Shown here one piece after another: positions 56,195-64,000 of a stretch of 64,000 nt of DNA (the first letter of the stretch is position 1; each line of letters starts with the position of its first letter). The DNA is taken from NCBI RefSeq assembly GCF_003797125.1, contig NZ_RKKE01000001.1, forward strand, positions 62,001 to 126,000. Reading direction: 5' to 3'. This stretch comes from Shewanella frigidimarina (lineage in GTDB: Bacteria > Pseudomonadota > Gammaproteobacteria > Enterobacterales > Shewanellaceae). Made by a program: the position numbers and the translations under genes. The notes beneath the pieces were generated by a model. It was not told the origin of the DNA. It worked only from the letters and a program-made list of their open reading frames with translations, and did no database searches.

Positions 56195-56990
56195 CACAAC
56201 CTCTGTATCGGACTGTAAGGAACTGAAACGCTAATATTGCAGAAAACTATCGTGATATAAATACTCTCAAAAAAATCAATCTCACTTAAAATCATATCAT
56301 CAATAACAATGTCATAAATGACAATAATAAAAGCTAGAACAGAGCAAATTAATCGATGAAGTATTGCGGATATATGGGGGATATAAAAAATGTCGAAAAA
56401 CAATAACTGAGTAAATCGAAAAGAAAGTTGTTTCATTACAAATCCATTTTATTAATGCGTATCCATTACACATTTTGGTGAAAATAACGCTTAAAAAATA
56501 CAACTAAAAAACAACTAAAAAACACTGTGTAAACCGATAACTGAACATCACAAATAACACACTAAACAAACAATACCTAAATATAGCAGCAACATGAGAA
56601 CAGCAACTAGAATTTATAGCAAAGTAATAGATTAAAATATCAAACCAATATTAACACTGTTGTATAAATTTATAATCAACAATAAATTTACATGTTGCTA
56701 TTAGATAACAATCAAGACCTTACAAACACAATAACAGTTCAATTATTCAGCGATATTGGCTGGCTTAATCTTTAAAAAAGTGAATACTGTTGTTAGCATA
56801 GGAGTGGTTATATAACTGAACATCATTACGTGTTCCTTTTTGGATATTTAAATTATGTTTTCATACCATCATAATGCGCACTGCCCTATCAATTAAAATG
56901 ACTAAATATTGGCTGACACGAGTATTAATTTTATCTTTGTAATTTGCAGACACTGATAAATTAACTGGACAGTAAACTCAGGGAATTGTA
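56195..56990. other. AT-rich intergenic patch, no confident gene
   Basis: About 800 bp, markedly AT-rich compared with the genes around it, with many A-runs and short repeats of CAACTAAAAAAC. One weak open frame (56194-56436) is discussed as rejected. It includes the promoter of the DUF3187 gene, which I cannot locate precisely. Confidence 0.5.
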
Positions 56991-57959
56991 ATGAAGACCA
57001 ACCTTAAACTGATATCCGTTGTGAGTATTTCTTTCATCTTGCCTGCACAAGCGCAAGTAGTCAGCTTTAATGATTACGGACCGTTACAGGTATATGCACA
57101 ATCACCGATGCAATCTATTAATCTCAGCCCATTGTTACGTTCTGGCTTTTCGTTACCCCAAGGTCAAAAAGAATGGTACATCACAGCAAACGCTGCCAGC
57201 GTCTGGTCCGAATCCGATGAGTTATTGGCAGATTACTACCAAAATGCGATTAGCAGCGGCTTAAAATGGCAAATTACAGAGGATTTACTGTTTGATGCTA
57301 ATTACACTTGGCAATTTAGTGGTGACAACCATTTGGATTCATTAACAATGTGGTTCCACGATGCTTTTGGATTTGACCAAAATGGTCGTAACCAGCAAGC
57401 TAAACACCAAAGTCAAATGCGTTCAGAAAAATACGATATTGATGTTGAAAACTTTAATGGTGAAACCCTCAATAATGCATTTACAGCATATTTAGGTTAT
57501 CAATTACTGCAAAATGAACACCATGGTATTTCGGTTGGAGGCACGCTGTACTACAAATCTGTCGATTCAGGCCCATTTGCTGATGAAAGCTTCCAGCAAA
57601 GCGTGCAAATTAATTACGGCTACCACAATGGCAATCACCATTTGAACTCTACTCTAGGGATCAGTTTCCTACACAGTAAAGCGCCGCTATCGCAAAATAG
57701 TTTCGAATCTCATTACCTAACGTTGGGGCTGGGTTACGAATATCGTACCGGTCGGCACGGTTGGTTAGCTGAATACCATCGCTATGATGGCATGGTAAGT
57801 TGGGATGAGAACTTCTCAGAGGCGTCTAATGAAGCGTTATTGGGTTATCGCTATTACTTCAATAGCAGCGCCATCGAATTCACTATGGTTGAGAACTTTT
57901 TAAACATGGATAACAGTGCTGATATAGCTTATGTATTAGGTTATCGGCATAAATTTTAG
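56991..57959 (+). CDS. DUF3187-family outer-membrane protein
   Basis: 322 residues with a signal peptide MKTNLKLISVVSISFILPAQAQ before VVSFNDYGPLQVYAQSPMQS. The rest is beta-strand-like (QEWYITANAASVWSESDE, LLGYRYYFNSSAIEFTM), ends in Phe (YVLGYRHKF), and has the D/N-rich motif WFHDAFGFDQNGRN typical of this family. It is probably an outer-membrane barrel of unknown function. A CTAG-rich repeat begins immediately after its stop codon. Confidence 0.78.
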   Translation: MKTNLKLISVVSISFILPAQAQVVSFNDYGPLQVYAQSPMQSINLSPLLRSGFSLPQGQKEWYITANAASVWSESDELLADYYQNAISSGLKWQITEDLLFDANYTWQFSGDNHLDSLTMWFHDAFGFDQNGRNQQAKHQSQMRSEKYDIDVENFNGETLNNAFTAYLGYQLLQNEHHGISVGGTLYYKSVDSGPFADESFQQSVQINYGYHNGNHHLNSTLGISFLHSKAPLSQNSFESHYLTLGLGYEYRTGRHGWLAEYHRYDGMVSWDENFSEASNEALLGYRYYFNSSAIEFTMVENFLNMDNSADIAYVLGYRHKF

Positions 57960-58218
57960 ATCCTAGGTTCTAGAGCGCTGCGCTTCTAGGGCGGACTACG
58001 TCCTGCTAGGGACTGCTGCGTTGTTACAATAGAAAATGGATAGCAAGCGATGAAAAGCGATATCAAGCGAGTTAGATTCCAGTGCGTAGCACCTCTAGTT
58101 ATCCAGACTCTAAGCCTATGCATTTATAGCATCTAGCCGCGAAGCGTACTAGCAGCGCAGCGATCTAGGCTGTTGCTAAGATTTTATAGCATCTAGCCGC
58201 GCTGCTCTAGTTACCTAG
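57960..58218. repeat. Second CTAG-rich repeat locus
   Basis: Eleven CTAG in 255 bp, with elements CCTAGG at each end (57963 and 58214). TTATAGCATCTAGCCGCG occurs twice (about 58124 and 58184). The first copy continues as AAGCGTACTAGCAGCGC, nearly identical to the 51003-51036 stretch of the array 7 kb to the left. The GGAC-(TA)C-GTCC element also recurs. It fills the whole gap between the convergent DUF3187 and REC-GGDEF genes, and the terminal CTAG supplies the latter's stop codon. Confidence 0.8.
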
Positions 58219-59162
58219 GTATTTTCTTCAACTAAACAACCTAGCACTCTATTTCTGCCACGGTCTTTGGCTAAGTACAATTGTTTATCTGCCGCTTCAA
58301 CTAAGATTTTATTGGGCATATCATACATTGGCACTATGGTCGAAACCCCAGCGCTTACAGTAACATAAGAAAATATTGGTGAGTTTATATGGGCTATTTT
58401 CAATGACACTATACTGTCAACAATTTGCTGAGCCACATAAGTCCCACCAATTACATCAGTGTTTGGTAGTACACAGATAAACTCTTCACCACCATAACGC
58501 GCGACTAAGTCATAAGGACGGTTAACAGTGTCTTGTATCTTCTGTGCAACAACACGTAAACAAGTATCACCCTCGGTGTGGCCGTAGGTGTCATTAAAAT
58601 GCTTAAAGAAATCGATATCCAATAAAATAATGGTCAATGGCTGTTTTTCACGTGCGCATTGTAACCAGGTAACGGGTAGCACTTGATCAAACTTACGCCG
58701 ATTAGCCACACCGGTTAATCCATCTAGCAGTGCAATAGAGCGTAATAAATCAGTTTGAGATTTAGCCATCATCTGATTTTTAATGCGTGCTTTAGTAATA
58801 ACTGGATTAATGGGTTTATGAATAAAATCAACAGCTCCTAACTGGAACCCTTTAACCTCTTTATCTTCATCAAAATGGCCCGACACAAAAATAACCGCCA
58901 CATCCTCGGTATCGGGGTCTTTTTTCAAATGCGCACACACATCAAATCCATTAAGCATCGGCATTTCGATATCTAACAATACGATATCTGGTTTGACTTT
59001 TTTACACATATCAATGGCTTGATGACCATCTCGAGCCATATAAATATCGTAATCCGCTTGCAATAGTTGATGCAATATTTTGATGTTCACAACTTGATCA
59101 TCAACTAACAGTATTTTACCTCTAACTGGCGCAACACCAGAAATATACTCATCTATGAACAC
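58215..59162 (-). CDS. Response regulator diguanylate cyclase (REC-GGDEF)
   Basis: 315 residues from a GTG at 59162, preceded by AAGGAG in the last codons of the kinase gene upstream. The receiver domain (about 16-130) has KILLVDDQVVNIKILH, phospho-acceptor Asp in IVLLDIEMPMLNGFDV and the Lys in FIHKPINPV. The GGDEF domain (about 150-310) has ILLDIDFFKHFNDTYGHTEGDTCL and RYGGEEFICVLP, and an intact I-site RPYD. It should make c-di-GMP when phosphorylated, most likely by the hybrid kinase whose stop codon is only 3 bp away. The coupling suggests a shared pathway. The stop codon lies in a CTAG repeat. Confidence 0.92.
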   Translation of the reverse strand: MFIDEYISGVAPVRGKILLVDDQVVNIKILHQLLQADYDIYMARDGHQAIDMCKKVKPDIVLLDIEMPMLNGFDVCAHLKKDPDTEDVAVIFVSGHFDEDKEVKGFQLGAVDFIHKPINPVITKARIKNQMMAKSQTDLLRSIALLDGLTGVANRRKFDQVLPVTWLQCAREKQPLTIILLDIDFFKHFNDTYGHTEGDTCLRVVAQKIQDTVNRPYDLVARYGGEEFICVLPNTDVIGGTYVAQQIVDSIVSLKIAHINSPIFSYVTVSAGVSTIVPMYDMPNKILVEAADKQLYLAKDRGRNRVLGCLVEENT

Positions 59163-59165
59163 GCA

Positions 59166-62100
59166 TCACTCCTTAATTATCGATTTTAATGTATCGACAG
59201 CATCCACGAACTCAAGTTGGCTCACTTGATTTTTCAATCTTAACCACTGCTTATCTGGCACCACGTCGCTTAACAGGCGTTCAAGGTACTCAATGGCATC
59301 TAAATTTTGCTCAACCAATAATTCCATTAATAGGTTGATTTTATCGGGTTCTATACTTTGTATCGGCAATACTGCATTATTATCCAGCGCATTAGTTGTT
59401 AATACTGCACTTTCATCTGGAAAAAGAGTATCTAACATATGCAAGCTATCATTAATCTGACCTTGCATTTGGCTTAAGCAAGCTAATGAATCGATATTAA
59501 CAGCATTCTTTATATTTTTCTCTAGTGTGGCAGCAAAAGCTGCGAGTCGCTTAGCACCAATATTACTGGCAGTACCTTTAATCGTATGAGCAATACTACA
59601 GATAACATTGTCATCATTTTGTGCGAACGCTTGAGTAAGTAATGATAATTGTTCTGACATTTCTGATGCAAAATGATGCTTCACATCAATGAAAAATGCA
59701 AGTTCACCACCAAAACGACGCAGAATAGAATCTGGGTTTTCGATAATCGCTTCATCGTCACCATCATCAAGCATCTCTGGTAACGCAATAGGTGAATTAT
59801 TGACAGTTGAATGATAATAAGCACTATTATCTTGGCCCAATAGACTAAGCATACAAGGTAATAAAAGAGTCATGTCTATCGGTTTACCGATATGGTCATC
59901 CATACCCGCCTCTAAGCATAATGTTTTATCAGCAAGCGATGCATTAGCCGTCATCGCTAAAATGGGTAAATCATTAAATCGGCCATCGGCACGAATAAGG
60001 CGCGTAGCCTCAAGTCCATCCATTACTGGCATTTGCATGTCCATAATGACAATATCAAATTGATTATTTGACTTAGTAACCCAATCAACTCCCTCAATAC
60101 CGTCTTTAGCCAATGTCACTACCGCGCCTTGTAGGCGTAATAATTCATCAATAACTTGGCGGTTAAGCTGATTATCTTCAACCACCAACACCCTGATACC
60201 TTTTAAGACTAAATGGGTTATTTTTCTAGGTTGCACAGGCTGAACTAAACCATTTATGGCTCGGTAAACGGCCTCAAGCATTAAGTTGGCAGTAACAGGT
60301 TTGGTTAACATACTCACAAAAGGTTGCTGGCGATATTGTTTAGTTTGTTCCATCACCTCTGCACCATATGCTGTCAGCATAATAATGGCTGGTGCCTTAC
60401 CTGCCGGAAACATCGCTTGAATATGATTGGCGGTTTCTAAGCCATTCATATCGGGCATCCGCCAATCCATAATAATCACATCATAGTGACTGCTGGCATT
60501 TAAGCTTTGCTCTATAAGATTGATAGCCTGTTTACTATTATGAGCTTCATTAACATAAGCACCATGGGCCATTAAGGTTTTGGATAAAATTTTACGACTC
60601 ATTTTACTGTCATCAACAATCAGAATATTCTTACCCAGTAAATCGATATCTAGATCGTTATTCTTCACTTCAACAATATTAAACGTCAACTCAAACCAAA
60701 AACGACTTCCCTCACCAACATGGCTCGATAATGATAATTCCCCCCCCATCAACTCAACTAAACTTTTAGTGATTGCTAATCCCAGTCCTGTGCCGCCGAA
60801 TCGTCTTGACGTTGAAGACTCTGCTTGAACAAAACCTTGGAAAATTTTGCTGCTTTGTTCAGGGCTAATTCCGATACCAGAATCAGTAATTGAAATAGTT
60901 AAATTCACTTGATTCGCAGTACACTCATTACAGTGTACCCCAACAATAACATGACCTTCAGAGGTGAATTTAATCGCATTACCCGCAAGATTTAACAACA
61001 CTTGTCGCAAACGAAGTTCATCACCTTCAATCAAGTACGGAATGGCAGGATCTAAATCAAAAATGACTTCTAAATGTTGACTGTGTACGTTGGCCGCTAA
61101 CATCACCGCTAATTCGCGCATTAACGTTTCGAGTTGAAACGGATGCAAATCAAGTTCTAACTTACCAGCATCAATTTTCGAAAAGTCTAGAATATCATTT
61201 AATAGCCCTAATAATGACTTCGCTGCAATCTCCGCTTTAGTGACATAATCAGCTTGTTGGCGGCTCATATCAGAATGCTGAATAAGTTGTAGCATGCCTA
61301 GCACAGCATTCATTGGAGTACGAATTTCATGACTCATATTGGCTAAAAATGCTGATTTAGCGGCACTCGCAGCATCTGCGGCTTGTTTAGCTAAACGCAA
61401 AGTTTGTTCTAACTCGCGTTGCTCTGTAATGTCACGGTTAATCCCAACCACGCGCAAAGGTTTACCTGTTTTGTCATAACTAATTTGGGCCCCGGCATGA
61501 ATGTAGCGAATTTGATTCGAGCTGGTAATGATCCTGAAAGTCGGTTCATAAGGAATATTCAAGTCAATGGCTTGTCGTAGAGCGAGTTCAGCCATTTCAA
61601 TATCATCTGGATGAATCCGTTTTTGCCAATGCTGGTAATTTAAGCCCTTTTCTGTAAGCGCTGTTGGGTAATCATACATAGCAAACATCCGATCGTTCCA
61701 TTGTAAGTCGTCGGTGTCTAAATCTAAATTCCAAATACCTAACTCAGCAACTTCGGCTGCTTTACTCAGTTGATTACTGGCCGACACTAACTCCTCTTGT
61801 TGCTTGAGCATTTGATCGATATTCACCGCAACACCTAAATACCCTACAATCTCTCCAATTTGATCGCGCATAGCCGAAACCGACAACGACACTTGGCATT
61901 GAGATAAGTCTTTACGGATATACGTCCAGGTACGCGTTTCAGGCCCTTGTGTTCTAGGCTTATACACAAACACATCAAAAGTACTAATATCTTCGCCAAA
62001 CTCCTCTGTTAACTCTTCACTGCGTTGGCGGACCTCTGAAGGTAGATGCCATATTGCAGGACTTTGCTTACCTACAATCTCCTCAGCCTTATAACCAAGT

Positions 62101-64000
62101 AACAACTCTGCACCACGATTGAAAATGTTAATAATGCCATCATTATCGGTTGAAATAATCGCAATTTCTGTTGCTGCGGCAAGCACGTTTGTGAGTAAAG
62201 ACGCGAGTTTATTCTTTTCTAACTGGGTATTTTTACGTTCAGTAATGTCAATCCTCAATGCGATGCAGCGAACAAGATGACCGTTTTCGTCCATCACTGG
62301 GGCAATTACCGTATCAAGCCATTTAATATTGCCCTGTCTATCTCGGTTACAAATTTCATCATGCCAAGTCTCGCCTGCATGAATGGTTTGCCACATCTGC
62401 TGCCAGAAGGCACGATCATGTTCATTGGATTTTAAAATAGAATGTTTCTTACCAATCATTTGCTCGCGAGTGAACCCTGATGTTTGACAGAAATTATCAT
62501 TTACCACCAAAATAACGCCATTTTTATCTGTTTCAGAATAGAGCAGCTGCTGATTAATATTATCAAGTAAGGTTTTATTTTCTGACAGGGCTTGTTGTAA
62601 CGCTTGAGTACGTTCGGTAACTTTACGTTCAAGACTGGCATTAATGTTCAAAATTTGCTTTTCAGCATTTAGCTGTACTGTAATATCTCGGATAGTCTGA
62701 CTGACGCCGATAATTTTGCCAAACTCATTATAAATAGCCAATGACGTCATCGACGTCGACAGTAGTTCATTGTCTTTTCGTTTATGTTGGCTGACAAAGT
62801 TTAATAACGATTTACCACTTAGTACCTGATTAAATTTTTCATTTTCAGCATCATAGCCGTCGTTTGGTACAATAAACGTTGTTTTCTTGAGGCCTATCAC
62901 CTCATGTTTCTCGTAACCGAACATTGTTACCGCACCATCATTCCAACTGGTAATAACACCATCACAGTCAAAACTAATAATCGCATCAAGCGAATGCTCT
63001 AAAATATTGGCTCGTCTTTCATTATCTTCCAAAATGATACGCTTACGGCCTAATGCATAGCCGTAAAAACCAATAAGCCCACCCAATAACAAGCTCACAA
63101 TCACACCATAACTAAATACAATTTTCGGTGAACTTAAATGTAAACCGCTGACAAATTCAGGATAAGCCACTAACGTTACTTGCCATTTACGTCCAAATAT
63201 TTCTCGATCTAATGTAACAACAAAAGATGTTAATGGATTTACCTCATCAACATGTGTTTCATAAAACATGACATTATTTTGAGCATCGGTCACATCATTG
63301 ACCAATAATTTAGTGGTTTTACGCGATAAATTAATCTGTTCAAAAACTTCATTGGCAACGAGTGGCGCATAACTCCAACCAAAAGCTTGTTGCTCCCTTA
63401 ACGCCGGGGTTGCTGGAGTAAGTCCAGTACGATAAATAGGCATTAAAATAAGAAAGGCTTGTAACGGATGACCAGTCGCCTGCACTAACGTGATTGGACC
63501 GGTTAAGCGTGTCTCACCCGTTAAATATGCTTGTTGTGCGGCATTTTTGCGGTTTTGTTCAGAGGAAATATCTAAACCGACAGCGGCGAGATTACGATCA
63601 ATGGGTTCGATATAGTCAATCACGTACCGTTCATCATCATGAGGAGTAAGTTGACGCACGCTGAAATCGGGCCAATCATCAAGTTTAGCTTTGGCAACAA
63701 AACTCGCTTCATCGTTGGCTGGTACACGGCGGATATAACCAAACCCTCGCGCACCGGGGAACTCGCTTTCAAAATCGCGAGTTAAGCTATATTTTTTAAA
63801 AAAATCACGAGAAATATTATCTTCACCAACGGTATAAATAACCCCTCGAGCACCTCTTAAACCATATTGATACAATACGATACGATCAATAATATTGTTA
63901 GCAACTTGCTCTGTCACCGTTTCAAGAGATTGAGTAATAATGGTGTTATTTTGATTATTAACACTTAAAGCAGTAATAAAACTGATGACTAAGCCAAAAG
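59166..64000 (-). CDS. Large CHASE-PAS hybrid histidine kinase with two REC and an HPt (partial)
   Basis: At least 1611 residues; the frame is open to the right edge, so the start is beyond the window. Only the C-terminal end of the first membrane span (FGLVISFITALSVNNQ) is seen. Then come a CHASE domain (YQYGLRGARGVIY..., about 10-200), a second span (IVFSYGVIVSLLLGGLIGFYGYALG) and four PAS/PAC units. HisKA FLANMSHEIRTPMNAVLGML, the ATPase domain (GNAIKFTSEG, GGTGLGLAITKSLVELMGGELS), REC1 (IIMDWRMPDMNG), REC2 (IVIMDMQMPVMDGLEATR) and HPt (SIAHTIKGTASNIG) follow. The full phosphorelay is intact. It senses an extracellular cue through CHASE; the cue is unknown. The REC-GGDEF gene follows 3 bp downstream. 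Confidence 0.93.
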   Translation of the reverse strand, partial: FGLVISFITALSVNNQNNTIITQSLETVTEQVANNIIDRIVLYQYGLRGARGVIYTVGEDNISRDFFKKYSLTRDFESEFPGARGFGYIRRVPANDEASFVAKAKLDDWPDFSVRQLTPHDDERYVIDYIEPIDRNLAAVGLDISSEQNRKNAAQQAYLTGETRLTGPITLVQATGHPLQAFLILMPIYRTGLTPATPALREQQAFGWSYAPLVANEVFEQINLSRKTTKLLVNDVTDAQNNVMFYETHVDEVNPLTSFVVTLDREIFGRKWQVTLVAYPEFVSGLHLSSPKIVFSYGVIVSLLLGGLIGFYGYALGRKRIILEDNERRANILEHSLDAIISFDCDGVITSWNDGAVTMFGYEKHEVIGLKKTTFIVPNDGYDAENEKFNQVLSGKSLLNFVSQHKRKDNELLSTSMTSLAIYNEFGKIIGVSQTIRDITVQLNAEKQILNINASLERKVTERTQALQQALSENKTLLDNINQQLLYSETDKNGVILVVNDNFCQTSGFTREQMIGKKHSILKSNEHDRAFWQQMWQTIHAGETWHDEICNRDRQGNIKWLDTVIAPVMDENGHLVRCIALRIDITERKNTQLEKNKLASLLTNVLAAATEIAIISTDNDGIINIFNRGAELLLGYKAEEIVGKQSPAIWHLPSEVRQRSEELTEEFGEDISTFDVFVYKPRTQGPETRTWTYIRKDLSQCQVSLSVSAMRDQIGEIVGYLGVAVNIDQMLKQQEELVSASNQLSKAAEVAELGIWNLDLDTDDLQWNDRMFAMYDYPTALTEKGLNYQHWQKRIHPDDIEMAELALRQAIDLNIPYEPTFRIITSSNQIRYIHAGAQISYDKTGKPLRVVGINRDITEQRELEQTLRLAKQAADAASAAKSAFLANMSHEIRTPMNAVLGMLQLIQHSDMSRQQADYVTKAEIAAKSLLGLLNDILDFSKIDAGKLELDLHPFQLETLMRELAVMLAANVHSQHLEVIFDLDPAIPYLIEGDELRLRQVLLNLAGNAIKFTSEGHVIVGVHCNECTANQVNLTISITDSGIGISPEQSSKIFQGFVQAESSTSRRFGGTGLGLAITKSLVELMGGELSLSSHVGEGSRFWFELTFNIVEVKNNDLDIDLLGKNILIVDDSKMSRKILSKTLMAHGAYVNEAHNSKQAINLIEQSLNASSHYDVIIMDWRMPDMNGLETANHIQAMFPAGKAPAIIMLTAYGAEVMEQTKQYRQQPFVSMLTKPVTANLMLEAVYRAINGLVQPVQPRKITHLVLKGIRVLVVEDNQLNRQVIDELLRLQGAVVTLAKDGIEGVDWVTKSNNQFDIVIMDMQMPVMDGLEATRLIRADGRFNDLPILAMTANASLADKTLCLEAGMDDHIGKPIDMTLLLPCMLSLLGQDNSAYYHSTVNNSPIALPEMLDDGDDEAIIENPDSILRRFGGELAFFIDVKHHFASEMSEQLSLLTQAFAQNDDNVICSIAHTIKGTASNIGAKRLAAFAATLEKNIKNAVNIDSLACLSQMQGQINDSLHMLDTLFPDESAVLTTNALDNNAVLPIQSIEPDKINLLMELLVEQNLDAIEYLERLLSDVVPDKQWLRLKNQVSQLEFVDAVDTLKSIIKE

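Noticed and set aside
56194..56436. An 80-codon hydrophobic frame whose stop overlaps the start of the 113-residue membrane protein
   Set aside because: No ribosome site and very AT-rich codons. The overlap alone is too weak. It remains possible, but I would not annotate it.

Overview
The window looks like a chromosomal segment of a marine, psychrotolerant gammaproteobacterium of the genus Shewanella. The evidence is gene content and order. It carries phoR-phoB-porin, rdgC, ppnN-xni, an NAD-type isocitrate dehydrogenase, rlmM-DUF423-gcvA, thiI, pomBA, xseB-ispA-dxs, grpE/nadK, lldP-dld and an adhB-like alcohol dehydrogenase, in the arrangement I recall from S. oneidensis. Base composition is a moderate, AT-leaning mix. 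I see no rRNA, tRNA, CRISPR array, IS element or prophage. The species is inference; I suspect the frigidimarina group because of the CTAG-rich repeats.

Layout. 1-4.1 kb: a phosphate-control block (Pho boxes, phoR, phoB, a porin), all on the minus strand. 4.4-5.9 kb: rdgC and a small GST. 6-14.7 kb: an M61 peptidase, a TPR protein with a dead GGDEF domain, an active-looking diguanylate cyclase, ppnN-xni and a DUF3192 protein. 14.8-22.6 kb: an S9 peptidase, isocitrate dehydrogenase, rlmM, a DUF423 protein, an alpha/beta hydrolase and gcvA. 22.7-31.9 kb: a small secreted peptide, thiI, pomAB, the isoprenoid operon xseB-ispA-dxs, grpE and nadK. 32.2-36.8 kb: lactate use (lldP-dld). 37-42.5 kb: a DEAD-box helicase/CobW operon and a 5TMR-PAS-GGDEF-EAL protein. 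42.9-50.7 kb: an alcohol dehydrogenase, a thioesterase, ltaE, an exported thiol peroxidase, MscS, an OmpA-like protein and a POT peptide transporter. 51-55.8 kb: an RssB-like regulator, an MlaA homologue, and an orphan FliK-like/FlhB-C-like pair. 55.8-64 kb: an AT-rich patch, a DUF3187 protein, a response-regulator diguanylate cyclase and a very large hybrid histidine kinase that runs off the right edge.

How it works together. Much of the window is signalling. Four GGDEF-related proteins (one degenerate), a hybrid kinase translationally coupled to a REC-GGDEF protein, and an RssB-like response regulator suggest strong c-di-GMP and stress control. Motility is represented by the sodium stator pomAB, preceded by a good sigma-28-type promoter, and by the FliK-like/FlhX-like pair, preceded by a weaker one.

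The least ordinary structures are two dispersed CTAG-rich repeat loci sitting between convergent genes. One is an exact 37-bp tandem array with an inverted copy beside it; the other touches the stop codons of both flanking genes. Other points of note are an 11-bp hairpin that overlaps the ppnN Shine-Dalgarno, a consensus heat-shock promoter for grpE that corrects the nadK start, and an MlaA homologue without a lipobox.
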